Positions 32,336 to 46,400 of a stretch of DNA of 46,799 bases are shown here, piece after piece (position 1 is the stretch's first letter; each line of letters opens with the position of its first letter). Both the position numbers and the translations under genes were made by a program. The stretch covers positions 1-46,799 of the forward strand of contig JAFWMH010000008.1 in assembly GCA_017510785.1 (NCBI GenBank), read 5' to 3'. A model generated the notes under the pieces. The model was not told where the DNA came from. It saw only the letters and a program-made list of their open reading frames with translations, and made no database searches. The DNA is from Atopobiaceae bacterium. Its GTDB lineage: Bacteria > Actinomycetota > Coriobacteriia > Coriobacteriales > Atopobiaceae.

Positions 32336-34471
32336 ATGAACGAGAAACGAAGCAAGAACGTATTGTTTGGGGCAGGCGTGGCAATCGCCGTGGTGCTGGG
32401 ACTGGTGATGTACGCAGTGCCGGCACTTGCCGAGTCACTCTCCGTGGCGGGGTACGATAGCTACTACGGGGATGGCTCGGACGGAAAGGTCGACATCCTT
32501 GCCGTTACAGGCGCGAAAGGCGATACCGTGTACATAAACATGTCGCGGGGAGGCGAGGTGATTGCGAGCCATCTGGCGTTTACGCTAGACGACGAGAGCG
32601 CACAGGCCGACGAGAACGGCGATATGGTAGGGCTCGTAAACGTCTCGTTCAACGGGGGAGCCTTCAGTTCCGAGGAAACCTACGGAATCGAGGTTTTTGC
32701 CGATCGCGCCGAAAAGCAGCCTCTTTATTCGGGTGAGGTGAATACTGTATTCGCGCAGTACGGGAGTGAGGGGCTCGAGCCGCTAGCCGTCCGCACGTTG
32801 TCCAAGGACGAGACGCGTGCGTTCGCGCCCCCTCAAACTCTTGAGCGTTACGGTGTTGCCTATGAGCTAACCAGCGATAAGCTGCAAGATGTTGATGGCA
32901 AAAAGGCCTATGTGTATGAGATAACAACAGATGCACCCGACTCCATTAAAGCCCACGTCACGTACTACGATGTCGCTAATGCGGATGGCGATCCCATCAA
33001 AGTAGAGGAGTATACCCTTGCAAAGGGCGCTTCGCCGCAGGCCGTGCCAATCGAGAGCGTGATCGCCTCCGACGTGGACGGCTCCTTCTACCGTACCCTG
33101 CAACTGGCAAACGAGGTGACTCTCTCGTATCCTGGAACCACCGAGTATTCCATAATGTGCAAGCAACTCAGTGGCGACTGGGGTAGCGTCGGTTCGTTCT
33201 ACCGGGCGACGATTATGTATACCGACACCGAGGGTGCAAGTCTTGGTGTAAAGGATAAAGTCGTAGTTAACAAGCCCTATACGTACACCGCCCCCACTAA
33301 TATATATGTAGACGACCACGGCACCGTGCGTGCCTACACGCTTGCGTCACAGGAAGACGGCGTACTGAGGCTCGAGCCGGGCATGGCCGAGGGCGATGCA
33401 GAGTACAGTATTGCGTACAAGCCGATTTCGGACGATGCGCCGCGCACGTGGACGGTCATCCTGGAAAACGGCAGCGTTGCGCCGAAGGACAGCAAACGCA
33501 TCATCGATCGCATTACGTACAAGGGCACCCTCGGTGAAACGGTGACCCACAAGACGAGCCAAAAAATCAAGGTGGACGACGAAGATTACGTGCCTTCTGC
33601 CGCAGCACAGGAGACGTACGATCACATCTTTGCGGCGGGCGACATGGGCGTCGAGCAGGTCATCTACTACGTCCCCGATGGCTACGTGGAGCCCGAGGCA
33701 TACGACGTTACCGTGAATTATGTCAACATTGCGACTAACGAGGTGATTTCTTCCGATACGTACACGGCGTCACCGAGCATGCGTGCCGACCTAGAAATCA
33801 CGTCACCGGAAAGCTTTACGGCAAACGGTGTGGACTGGGTGCGCCTGGACGGGCAAGAGGAGCCGATTCGTCACGGCTTCTACTCCAAGGCGCGCGCCTA
33901 CACGGTGTACTATCGCGACGTGAACGACGACCTCCACGCGAAGACGGTGATTCGCAACGTGCGTGTGGAGTACCTCGACGACGAAGGCAACACTGTGACG
34001 CGTCCGACCACCGTCGTGGACAACGGCACGACGGACCTTGGTCCGGCGTACGAGGAGATAATCGTGGAGGACGGCGGCAGCGTGCCCTCCTACGTGAGCC
34101 GTGCGACTGGAGGCGCGGGCGGCGCGTCTGGCCAGGAAGCCGCAGGTGGAACGGGTGGCGAAACGGGCGGTAGCGGCGCCACCGACACCGGCATCGCGAC
34201 CGGTGAGGACCTGCGCGCGATCGACGGGGAGGACGGCGATGCCCTCGTAAATCCCGAGGGCGAGGAGCTCGAGGAGACCCGCATCGAGGACGACGAGACG
34301 CCGTTGGCAGGACCAGGGCAGCACGGAAGTGAGCGCGGCGTGAGCCCCGTGGCCATGGGAGTTGGCATTGCAGCAGCAGCTGCGATAGCGGTTGGCTTGG
34401 TGCTGTTCTTCGTGTTCAAGCGGCGCAACAAGGGTAATGACGGGTCGTCAGACGACGACGCGACGGCGTAG
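32336..34471 (+). CDS. Exported surface protein with C-terminal membrane anchor
   Basis: A 711-residue exported protein of unknown function. An N-terminal signal sequence or anchor (FGAGVAIAVVLGLVMYAVPALA) ends in ALA-E, then beta-rich repeats including MucBP-like stretches (YDVTVNYVNIATNEVIS; YTVYYRDVNDDLHAKT; VRVEYLDDEGNTVTRPT). A Gly/Ala-rich acidic linker (ATGGAGGASGQEAAGGTGG) precedes a C-terminal membrane helix (VGIAAAAAIAVGLVLFFVF) and a basic tail KRRNK. No LPXTG is visible, so it is probably membrane-held. ATG 32336 fits the SD; the in-frame reading from 32282 does not. It is the first gene of an operon with the giant adhesin, whose ATG is 16 bases downstream. Confidence 0.85.
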   Translation: MNEKRSKNVLFGAGVAIAVVLGLVMYAVPALAESLSVAGYDSYYGDGSDGKVDILAVTGAKGDTVYINMSRGGEVIASHLAFTLDDESAQADENGDMVGLVNVSFNGGAFSSEETYGIEVFADRAEKQPLYSGEVNTVFAQYGSEGLEPLAVRTLSKDETRAFAPPQTLERYGVAYELTSDKLQDVDGKKAYVYEITTDAPDSIKAHVTYYDVANADGDPIKVEEYTLAKGASPQAVPIESVIASDVDGSFYRTLQLANEVTLSYPGTTEYSIMCKQLSGDWGSVGSFYRATIMYTDTEGASLGVKDKVVVNKPYTYTAPTNIYVDDHGTVRAYTLASQEDGVLRLEPGMAEGDAEYSIAYKPISDDAPRTWTVILENGSVAPKDSKRIIDRITYKGTLGETVTHKTSQKIKVDDEDYVPSAAAQETYDHIFAAGDMGVEQVIYYVPDGYVEPEAYDVTVNYVNIATNEVISSDTYTASPSMRADLEITSPESFTANGVDWVRLDGQEEPIRHGFYSKARAYTVYYRDVNDDLHAKTVIRNVRVEYLDDEGNTVTRPTTVVDNGTTDLGPAYEEIIVEDGGSVPSYVSRATGGAGGASGQEAAGGTGGETGGSGATDTGIATGEDLRAIDGEDGDALVNPEGEELEETRIEDDETPLAGPGQHGSERGVSPVAMGVGIAAAAAIAVGLVLFFVFKRRNKGNDGSSDDDATA

Positions 34472-34487
34472 ACGGATGGTGAGACGA

Positions 34488-37400
34488 ATGAAAACGAACA
34501 AGCAGAAGAAGCAACAGGCTCTTAGCCTCACGGAGCTCGGGCGCAGGCTGCTCGCGCTGCTCCTGACCGTCACCATGGTCTCGTCCAACACGCCGCTCGC
34601 GTATGCGGCGGAGCTCGATGGCGGCGCGGAGAGGTCGACGCCTACGGTTGTGGACGAGGGCGTTGTGGGTCAAAACGAGGAAGCGCCCGTCGATGCGGTT
34701 GAACAGCAAACCCTTGACGGGGAGGCATCTTCCGATTCGGAGACACCGTCCGAGGAGGGGGGAGATGCCGACGTGGGAGATGCCGACCCAGGAGACTCCT
34801 CCGGCTCTGCCGACGTGGCGGATGACGAGGAGCAGGCCGAACCCAAGAAGGAGTCGGATGGCGAAGCCGAGTCCGAGGTGAAGGAAGAGGCCGATGCAAA
34901 GGAAGAAAAGATGGAGAAGGAGGAAAAGGAACCCGAGGCTGAGGTCATAGATCCCAACGACGAGAAATCTAACGGCCAAGTGGAAATTGGTCTCGCGTTC
35001 GAGCATGCCTACATCCACTACAAGGGCCAGGCCATCGGCGCCCCGACTTCCTCCATTGGTGTCCCCGCGCACAAGGAGTTCGCGTTCGCGGCGACGGCCG
35101 ACGAGGGCTGCGAGCTCTCGGAGGTAAAGGCCACGCTTGACGGCGAGGACATGGTGCTCGAGCCCAACGACAAGGGACTCTACGTGGTGGACGCCGAACA
35201 CGTGGTGCAAGGCCTCAGGGTTTCGGTAGTCGCGAAGGACGACCCCTTCAAGGCCGAGTCCAAGATGTCCGATATTACCGTGGAACGCAACGCCAAAGAG
35301 ACGTTTGAATATGAGGACACGAGCGTTAAAGTGACGGCAAAGCTCACCGACCCCGCAGCATTGCCAGCCGACGTGGAGTTTCGGGTAACACCGATTAGCG
35401 AGTCGTCTGTAGACTACAACTACGCTGCTTACTTGGACGCGCTCAACAGGAATGCCGAAGAAGGCAAAGAGTACACGTCGAAGAATACTCTTGTGTACGA
35501 CGTGGCGTTCCTCACTCCGAAGAAGGACGAGGATGGCAAGGCCATTGAGGGCGAGTGGATAGAGGTCCAGCTGGAAGAGGGCCGGGTTCAACTGTCTTTC
35601 GAGTTCAAGAAGGCTCAGCTCAGCGAGCAAATTGAGGCAGAGGATTCTTCCAATATCGAGATCAACCACCTTCCGCTAAAGGATTCGGTGCGCGCTAGCG
35701 TGGACTCAACTGCTGAGGCAACCAATATTAGTGCCGACGACGTTATTGTGGAAGCACCCATTACGCAGAGCGTTGACGTGGATAACGAGAGCGCTCAGCT
35801 TAGCTTGAGCAGTCTGTCCCCGATTGCGTTTACCGACTTCAGCGCGGCGGAGCAGGCTGCAATGGACGAGGGCGCGTATCCGCTCACGGTTTCGTTTGTG
35901 GATGCCAATGGCGATCCGGTCAATCCGGGCAGCTTGGATAAAACATATATGGCAGTGGTAAAGGTGGCACACAGCGGTTCCCAGGAATACGCGATTGTGG
36001 GCATCGATCCGGTTGCCGAAAAAACGTATGCGATTACGGACCTTGCCTATGATTGGTGGAGCGCGGGGCACAAGTTCACGGAGGGCGACACGGTTGAGTC
36101 GGTCGACGTGTATGCGGGCGATAGTCTTGCGACGCAGTTCGGTGCCATGCAATACAATGCGACGCAAATTCGCAACGGCAGCTTTGTAAACGGTCAGTAT
36201 TTCCTTAACGTCGTGGCGAACGACGATGCTGCTCGCATTACGTTCAAGATGCTCGATCCGAGCGTAAACACGCTTACAGCGCGTGTTCAGTTTGTGCAAG
36301 ACGACAAGACGACGCTCATGGATGCGCTCGACCCGCAGCTTACGAGTGACGTGTATGCGGTGGCAAAGATTACGACCAAGGAAGACGGCGACAAGGGCAA
36401 AGCCATTGGCTACTCCATCGTTAAGATTGCTGGGGGGGACCTCAATGCGAATCGTGAGGCGACTGTTACTTTCGGGGACTTCCAACTTTGCGACGATAAT
36501 GGCAACCCGACGGGCCAAACGCTGCCTTATAACTCAAAGAACTTCAATGCAGACGTGAGCCTGTACACCAAGCAGAACGGAGAGGTAACCTCGCTCAACG
36601 ACGCGATGAACAATGCGGAACGCAGCGTCGAGGGCTACGACTTTGTCTCGAACGATGAGTCGACGGACGAGCAGGGCAATACGACGGCCGAGATTAAGCT
36701 TCGCAAGCTTCTTACGAAGAAGCTCTATTACAACGTAGAGCTCAAGGACGAGGTGAACCTGCCGAACGAAAGTTATTATCTCCTTGTAAAGCTTACGCAC
36801 CGTACGGGCGGCGACTCGTATGCCATGCAAAAGCTCGCGTTTACCGATGGCGTTGCCAATGTTGGTCCGCTTACCGAGTGGAAGGACTCGCAGGGCAACA
36901 ACAAGCAGGAGACGTTTACGGGTAACGAGCAGGGGCGCGACTCATACATCGTCGTCTCCACAAACGCCAACCTTTCGGTTCGTGATGCCATCAACGGGAA
37001 CAACTGCACCAAGCTCGATGGCAGCAACCTGTATCAAAACAAGGTAACGATTAAGCACGGCGAGGTGCAAACCCAGACGGATGAGGCCACGCGTACGAAG
37101 AGCTACAACCAAACCATTACGATTGCCAACTTCCTTAGCCCGTTCGAGTACATTGGCTACGAGGATTTGTTGGGCAATGCCAAATACTTCGGTATTGTCG
37201 CGAATAAATGGAACATGGTTGGCAACGACTCCGAAACAAACTTCGCCGTAAAGACGATTCGTTTCAATGGTGGTCAAACGGGCAATGCAGGCGGCGGAAA
37301 GATTAACTACGAGACGGGCGAGGACGCGCGGCAGCCGATTTTTGTGGGCAACGTTGAACTCGGCAATGGCGTGTCCAGGGTTAGGATTAAGAGTGACCCT

Positions 37401-40400
37401 ACGGACCTGTACTGCCCCGAATCGGTAGGCAATCAATTCGAGCACGAGAGTGGTCCTAGCGCCATAACGGTTCACCCAACGTCGCGCGAAGAGGTGGACG
37501 CATACGTTGACTCCATGATAGAGGGCATTCGCAGCACCTCGGAATATCTTGTTACACTGAATTCCTACAATTCGGATGTTGTCCAATATGGCAACGGACA
37601 GATTACGCTCGACTTCACGGCGTATCCGGCGGGGACGTATTGCGTTAACGTCGATAATCCTCAGCTGCTCAGTGCGATGCGTCAAACGAGTGGTCTCACC
37701 ATAAAGAAGAATCCCGACCAGTTCATTGTTATGAACTCGACTACAACCGGCAGTATTGCTGTTGACAAGTATTATATCCAGAACGGCAGCTACGGCGCCG
37801 ATACCACTTCCATCATGAACGGTGGCTCGGAGAATGCCAGTCTGGCGGGCAGCTCGGTTCTTTGGAACTTCCCCTATGCGACTTCGGTGGAAATTAATCG
37901 TTTTGCCGGTATTGTGTATGCGCCTAACGCCAAGGTAACGTGCCCCGCTACAAGCGGTGGCTGGGTTGTGGCCAATGAAGTGCAAACTGGAGACGAATGG
38001 CACAGCATTTGGCACAAGTTCAATCACAAATACGCGAAAACAACGGCAAAGATAACTGCCACCAAGCTGCTCAACAACGTTGCTCCCGGCGAGAATTTCT
38101 TCAAGTTCCAAATAAAAGAAGGCGACACAGTCATTCAAACCGTGAGGAACGATGGCGACGGCAACGTGGCGTTCAACATTACGTATGGTGAGGAAGGAAC
38201 CCATACCTACACCGTTAAGGAAGTAAAAGAGAACAAAGAAGGAATCGTTTACGACGAGCACGAGTTCACGGTAACGGTAGTCGTTACCAAGAACGAAGCC
38301 ACCCAAACATACAAGGCGACGGTGACGTACGGCGAGGGTGCGAACAGGACGTTCAGCAACTCGACGACCAGCGAGGATAGCGGTCCGCTTAAGGTTAAGA
38401 AGACGGTCGTGTCGCAACAAGCAAGTGACGCAACCCTTGACTTTAACTTCACTGTGACTCTTGGTGATTCGAACATAAGTGGCGCGTATGGCGACATGAC
38501 GTTTACGAACGGCGTTGCCACCTTTGCGCTCAAGGGTGGAGAGGAAAAGGTGGCGACGGGGCTGCCCATAGGAACCACCTACACTGTAACCGAGGACGCA
38601 GCCGAAGGCTTCGAAACCGAAAAGTCGGGCGACACGGGCACGATTGCGTCGGCCATGTCTACTGCGGACTTTACGAATACGCGTCAGGAGGTAAATGGTG
38701 GCCTCAAGGTGCGCAAGTCGGTAACCATAAACGGCGAGGCTGTAACTGCGGAAAGCGCAGGACGCTTGGCGGGTACCTATACGTTTGGCATCTTTACCGA
38801 CGCGCAATGTGAGACGCCCCTTACGATCGATGGTGCGGCAAAAACGGTGAGCATTGCTATTGGCACCGATGGAGCGCAGGCAACGAGCGAGGAAGTGAGT
38901 GGGCTTGCGCCTGGCGATTACTGGATTCGCGAAGTAGCGCCCAACAATGGCTCTGCGCCCGTAAGGAATCCTGTAAAGGTAACCGTAGTCGCTGGCAAGA
39001 CGGGGGATGAGGCGGCTATTGCCTCGTTTACCAACAACATTGAGCTGGGCGACCTGGAAGTATCCAAGACGGTTGCATCTGCTCTGGCTGCCGACCAGCA
39101 ACTGGAGTTCTCGTTTACGGTCAAGCTGACGGGTGAAGGCGCATCTACCATTAATGGTACGTATGGGCAGATGAACTTCACCAACGGTGAGGCTACTTTT
39201 ACGCTCAAGCATGCCGAGAAGAAGACTGCTAGCGGTCTTCCCAAGGGCCTGCACTATATAGTTACTGAGACGGCAGTGGATGGTTTCGATAGCTCCGCGG
39301 CCAAGGCGGAGGGATCAATCGAGAGCGGGAAGACTACCGCCGCCTTTACCAACACACGCCAAACGGGCGAACTCAAGGTAAAGAAAACCGTCTCTTCAAG
39401 CGACGATGCAGACAAGAACCTCAAGTTCGCATTCACCGTCACGCTTGCGCAGGGCAGCGGCGCGAACCAAGCCCCGCTCTCGGGCACGTTTGGCGAGGGC
39501 GAGAACGCCGTGACGTTTAACAGCGACGGCAAAGCCACGTTCGAGCTCAAGCACGGGGAGACCAAGACTATTACCGGGCTGCCCGTAGGCACTTCCTACA
39601 CCGTAACGGAGACAAGCAAAACCGACTTTGTTACAACGATTGGTTCTGGCACGGTAACCGGTGCCATCGCGACCGAGACTCCGCTCGTTGAGTTCGTAAA
39701 CACGCGCGTGGAGAAGGGTGACCTCATCGTTGCCAAGACGGTCTCCTCCGCCCTCGGCGCGGACCAGCAAAAGGAGTTCACGTTTGAGGTTACGCTTTCG
39801 GATACGAGCATCGGCGGTTCGGCGGGCAAGAAGTACGGCGAGATGACCTTCAAGAACGGCGTGGCGACGTTCAAGCTCAAGGGTGGCGACACCAAGACGG
39901 CTACGGGCCTACCTGCGGGAATCACGTATACCGTCACCGAGACTTCGGCCGAGGGCTTCACGACGACCAAGAGCGGCGAAACCGGCACAATCACCGACCG
40001 CACGGCCCGCACCGCTGCGTTCGTGAATACGCGTGAGACGGGCTCGCTCGAGGTCTCGAAGGAGCTTGTCTCGCAAGCCACGGCCGATAGCAGCAAGAGC
40101 TTCTCCTTTACGGTGCAGCTTGATCCGAAGCTTTCGGGCACGTTTGGGACTGGCGAGAACGCCGCCGCGTTCGATGCGGATGGCAAGACGACCTTCGAAC
40201 TGAAGGGTGGCGAAAGCAAAAAGATCGATGGCCTGCCGACGAGCGTGAAGTACAAGGTGACGGAAGTTGCCGAGACGGGCTTTACCACTACCTCTGATGC
40301 TGCGCAAGGCACCATCTCGAGTGGGACCGCGACGGCGGAGTTCACCAACACGCGCAAGACGGGCGACCTCGAGATTTCGAAGACGGTCGTGTCCGACGCG

Positions 40401-43400
40401 GCGGCCGACCACAATCTTGAGTTCACATTCAACATCGTACTCGACGGTGCGCCGATTACGGGCGAGTACAGCGGCGTGGCGTTTATGAACGGTGCAGCTA
40501 CCGTAACCCTCAAGGGCGGCGATACGAAGACCATCGAAGGCCTGCCCACGGGCGTTACCTATACCGTAACCGAGGTTGCGGCCGCCGGGTTCGTGACCGA
40601 TCCCGAAAACCGCGTGGCTACGGGCACGATTGCTGACGCAAAGTCCACAGCGGCCTTTACCAACACGCGTGAAACGGGCGAACTTGAGGTAAAGAAGTCC
40701 GTCACGTCTCACACGAAGGCAGACAAGAACAAAGAATTCAGCTTCAAGGTTACGCTGAGCGATACGACCATCAACGGCGCGTACGGCGAAGGCGGCATGG
40801 AGTTCACCAATGGCGTTGCCGAGTTCACGCTGAAGAACAACGAGTCCAAAAAGGCCACGGGACTGCCCACGGGCATTACCTACACCGTGCAAGAGACGTT
40901 GGTGGATGGGTTTATCACCGCGCCTGCGGAAGGTACTGCTACCGGCACCATCTCGACCAGTGGCGCGGTTGAGCAGTACACCAACGCACGCAACGAGGGC
41001 GGCTTGCTCGTCACGAAGACGGTTGATTCTCCGGTGGCGGCTGACGACGACGTGGAGTTCGACTTTACGGTGACCCTCAGCGATACGACCATTAACGGCG
41101 AGTACGGCGACATGACCTTTGCGGATGGCGTCGCGCAGTTCAAGCTCAAGCATGGTGGTACCGCACAGGCAACCGGCCTTCCGCAGGGCATTACCTACAC
41201 GGTTGAGGAAGCATCCAATAGCAGCTTTACCACCGAATCCGCGAATGCTAACGGGACGATTGGTGCGGATGCCATCACCGCAGCCTTCACCAACACGCGC
41301 AAGACGGGCAACCTCGAGATTTCGAAGCAGCTCATTACGAACGTCGCGGCGAACGCGGACCAAGTGTTCACGTTTACAGTGACGCTCTCCGATACCACCA
41401 TTACCGGCACCTTCGGCGACATGGAGTTTGCGAGCGGCGTGGCAACTGTCACCATGCAAGGCAGCCAGTTGGCGGGCGGCAGCAAGAAGACGGCCACTGG
41501 CCTTCCCGCAGGCATTACCTACACGGTTACCGAAGCGACCGATAGCTGCTTCACGCCTGAGCAGGGAACCGTCGAGGGCACGATTGTGGCCGGTCAGACG
41601 GCGGCGGCCGCCTTCAAGAACACGCGTAACACGGGCAGCGTGAAGGTTTCCAAGGAAATCGTGTCCCAGCGAGCCGCTGATGCCGACCAAGAGTTCATCT
41701 TTACGGTGACGCTCTCCGACAAGACCATTCTTGGCAACTTCGGCGGCGAGCACGGCATGAACTTCAACAACGGCGTCGCGACCGTTACGCTCAAGGGCGG
41801 CGAGTGGGCAACTGCCACGGGCCTTCCCACAGGCATTACGTATACCGTAACCGAGGAGCCTGCCGCTGGGTTTATCACCTCGAGCGAGGGAGCGACAGGC
41901 ACCATTGCCAGTGAGCTCCGTGAGGCATCCTTCACCAACACCCGTGAGACGGGTAACCTGGAAGTTGCCAAGACGGTCGTCTCCGACGCCGCGGCGGATG
42001 CGAACCAAGAGTTCACTTTCACTGTTACGCTTGGCGACACGACGATAAACGGCAAGTTCGGCGGGATGACCTTTACCAACGGCGTTGCGCACGTCACCCT
42101 TAAGGGCGGCGAGTCTGCAACGGCCAGCGGCCTGCCTACGGACGTCACCTACACGGTGGTGGAGACTCCTAATGGCGATTTCGACACCGCGAGCGAGCAC
42201 GCGTCGGGCACCATCGGCGCTAACGCTACTTCCAAGGCATCCTTCACCAACAGCCGCAAGACGGGCGAGCTCGAAGTTGCCAAGACGGTCACCTCGAGCA
42301 CGGCGTCCGACAAGACGCGCGACTTCAACTTTACCGTTACCCTCTCGGACGTCGCGATTGCCGGCACCTACGGTGACATGAAGTTTGAGGCCGGCGTGGC
42401 CACGTTCAAGCTCAAGGACGGGCAGAGCAAGAAGGCGACCGAGCTCCCCACCGGCATTACGTACACGGTGACGGAGGAAGGTGCCGATGGCTTCATTACG
42501 ACGAGCACGGGCGCGACGGGCGAAATCACCACAACCGCAGCGACAGCGACCTTTACGAATACGAAGGACGAGGGTGGACTCGTCGTGTCGAAGGAGGTCG
42601 TCTCGGCGGCGGCAGCAGATAAGGACGTCGAGTTTACGCTTACCGTGACGCTCGACGACACGAAGATTAACGGCGCGTACGGTGCCATGACGTTTACCGA
42701 TGGCGTGGCGACGGTGACGCTGAAGGACGGCGAGTCGAAGGCGGCCGAGGGCCTGCCCACGGGCGTACACTATACCGTGACCGAAGCCGCGGCTGATGGC
42801 TTCACGAACACCGCAAAGACGGGCGACATGGGTACGATTGGTGACGAGGCGTCCGTAGCGAAGTTCACCAACACGCGCGAGGTAGGCAACCTTACCGTGA
42901 GCAAGGCGCTCGTCTCGGATGTAACGGCAGATGCCGATCGGATGTTCACCTTTACGGTGACGCTTAGCGATACCACGATTAGCGGCACCTTTGGAGCAAT
43001 AACCTTCGCCGAGGGCGTTGCAACCGTCAACTTGAAGGGCGGAGCGTCGGCCACGGCTACTGGCCTGCCCACGGGTATTACCTATACGGTGGAAGAAGCG
43101 GCGAACGACGCATTCAATACGACGCAGGAGGGGGAGTCCGGCACTATCGCAACCGATGGCGCGCAGGCGACCTTCATCAACACGCACACGACGGGCGAGC
43201 TCACCGTTAGCAAGGAAGTGATTTCCGACGCAGCAGCGGACGAGAAGCAGACGTTTGCGTTTACCGTCACCCTCACGGGCGCGCCGATAACCGGTACCTT
43301 TGGCGGCATGACCTTCTCGAATGGCGTTGCGCACCTTACCCTTAAGGGCGGCGAGTCCGCAACGGCCACAGGCCTGCCTTCTGGCGTAACGTATACGGTA

Positions 43401-46400
43401 GAGGAGACGCCGGTCGGCGGGTTCACGACGAACGCCACGAACGCGACGGGCACGACCGTGGCGGACGGCACTGTGGAGGCGAAGTTCACGAACACGCGCA
43501 CGACGGGCGACCTCGCCGTGACGAAGTCGGTCGCGAGCAGCACCGCAGCCGACCTCACGAAGGACTTTGACTTCAGGGTCGAGCTCTCCGATACCACCAT
43601 AAATGGAACATATGGCTACATGCGGTTCGAGAACGGCGTGGCAACCTTTAACCTCAAGCATGGTGAGCGTGCACTCGCCACCGGACTTCCCACGGGCATC
43701 GGTTACACCGTTACCGAGAGCGGAGCCGACGGCTACGTGGTTACGAAGTCTGGCGAGACGGGCACCATTGCCGTGGGCGAGCAAACTGCGGCCTTCACCA
43801 ACACGAAGGCCGAAGGTGGTCTCATTGTTTCCAAGACGGTGGAGAGCGACATTTCCGGCGACCTTACAAAGATGTTCGGGTTCACCGTGACGCTCAACGA
43901 TACCTCCGTTAACGGCAAGTACGGCGATGTGACCTTTACCGATGGTGTGGCCGAGTTCACGCTCGCAAACAACCAGAGCAAGTCCATCACGGGCCTGGCT
44001 GAAGGAATTTCGTATCGCGTGACCGAAGCCGCCGACGGCCAGTTTGTGACGGAATACACCGGCGAGGTCGGGACCATCGCGAAGAACGAGACCAAGACGG
44101 CCTCCTTCACCAACACCCGCAAGACGGGCGAGCTCGAAGTGAGCAAGACTCTCGTCTCGGACGCAGCAGCAGATAAGGACAAGAACTTTACCTTCGCTGT
44201 GCGCCTCGACCAGCCACTGAGCGGAACGTATGGTGACATCACCTTTACTGAGGGTGAGGCAACCGTGAGCCTCAAGGGCGGAGCTTCCGCCAAGGCGACC
44301 GGCCTTCCCGTTGGCATTACCTACACGATTACCGAGACGGCTATTGCGGGGTTGACTCCCTCTGCAACCGTTGCGTCGGGCACGATCTTTGAGACGAAGT
44401 CGCTTGAGACGTTCACCAACACCCGCGAGACGGGCGACCTCACCGTGAGCAAGAGGGTCGTCTCCGAGGCCGCGGCGGACAGGGACAAGGTGTTCGCGTT
44501 CACCGTCGAGCTCTCGGACAAGACCATATCCAAGAAGTACGGCGACATGACGTTCGCGAACGGCGTCGCGACGGTCGAGCTAAAGGGCGGCGAGTCCAAG
44601 ACGGCGACGGGCCTGCCCACGGGCGTCACCTACAAGGTGACGGAGGCCGCGGACGACGGGTTCGACACCGAGGCCACCGGCGCCGACGGCACCATCTCAA
44701 CCACGGCGTCCACGGCCGCGTTCGCCAACACCCGCAAGACGGGCGGGCTCAGCGTGAGCAAGACGGTCTCGAGCAGCACGGCCCGCGACCATAGCAAGAA
44801 GTTCCGCTTCACCGTGACCCTCTCCGACACCTCCATCGGCGGCGACGAGGGCAAGGCATACGGCGACATGACGTTCAAGAGGGGCGTCGCCACGTTCGAG
44901 CTGGCCGACGGCGAGACCGCCACGGCCACAGGCCTGCCCACGGGCGTCGGCTACAGCGTCGTTGAGAAGGCCGCGGACGGCTTCGTGACCACCAAGACGG
45001 GTGACACCGGCTCCATCACCACGACGCCCGCGACCGCCGCGTTCGCCAACTCGCGCGACGAGGGCGGCCTCGAGGTAACCAAGACGGTCGAGGGCGCGAC
45101 CGCCGCCGAGTCGGGGCAGGCCTTCACGTTTACGGTGACGCTCGACGACGAGGGCGTAACGGGCACGTACGGCGACATGACCTTCGAGAGCGGCGTCGCC
45201 ACCTTCGAGCTGAGGAGCGGCGGGACCGCCAGGGCGACGGGACTCCCCAAGGGCGTCGGGTACTCCGTCGCCGAGGAGCCGGTTGAGGGCTACGCCACGG
45301 CCTCGCAACACGCGACCGGCACGATTGGCGACGAGGCCTCCGTCGCGGCGTTTACGAACACGCGCGAGACGGGCGACCTCACCGTGAGCAAGGCGGTCGT
45401 GTCCGACGCCGCGGCCGACAAGACCCGTGGCTTCGACTTCACGATCGAGCTTTCCGACAAGACGATTGCCGGCGAGTATGGCGACATGACCTTCGACGCC
45501 GGCGTGGCGCACGTCACCCTAAAGGGCGGCGAGTCCAAGGGGGCAACGGGACTTCCTACGGGCGTCACGTACAAGGTCACCGAGGCACAGGCCACGGGCT
45601 TCACGACCGCAAGCGAGGGGGCCGAGGGTGCCATATCCAAGAATGCATCCGAGGCGAAGTTCACCAACACGCGCGAGGTGGGCGACCTTACTGTGAGCAA
45701 GGCGGTTGTCTCCGACGCGGCGGCAGATGCCGAGCGCACGTTCGAGCTCACCGTCCGCCTGTCCGACGAAACTATCTCCGGCACCTTCGGCGGCATGACC
45801 TTCACGAACGGAGTTGCGACAGTCACGCTCAAGGGCGATGAGTCCGCGACGGCTACGGGTCTTCCCACGGGTGTAGCTTACGAAGTCACCGAAGTCACCG
45901 ATGCCGGCTTCACCGCCGGATCGACCGGCGCCACTGGCACCATCGCCACTACGGCATCGACCGCCGCATTCACCAACACGCGCAAGACGGGCAGCCTCAC
46001 CGTTGAGAAGACGGTTCAGAGCAGCACGATTACCGACAAGACGAGCAAGAGCTTCACCTTCAAGATCACGCTCCACGACGACACTATTACCAACACGTAT
46101 GGTGGCGTGTCCTTCGTGGGTGGCGTCGCAACGATTACTCTTAAGGACGGCGAGAGCAAGACGATTGATGGCTTGCCGATCGATGTGGCGTATACCGTTG
46201 AGGAGCTTGGTGCGACTGGCTTCGTTGTCACCAAGACGGGCGACACGGGCACCATCGCGCAGGCCGGGTCTACCGCGTCCTTCACGAACACCAAGGACGA
46301 GGGCGGCCTCATCGTAAGCAAGTCCGTTACGAGTCCGATCGCGGCCGACAAAACGAAAGACTTTGCTTTTACCGTTACCCTCAACGATACCACCGTTAAT

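Noticed and set aside
39909..43784. Very long minus-strand open frame (1,291 codons) opposite the adhesin, and several shorter ones in the same region
   Set aside because: It is a mirror of the repeat array: the repeated plus-strand codons happen to avoid stops on the other strand. It has no ribosome binding site, and its predicted protein is an Arg/Gly-rich periodic sequence.
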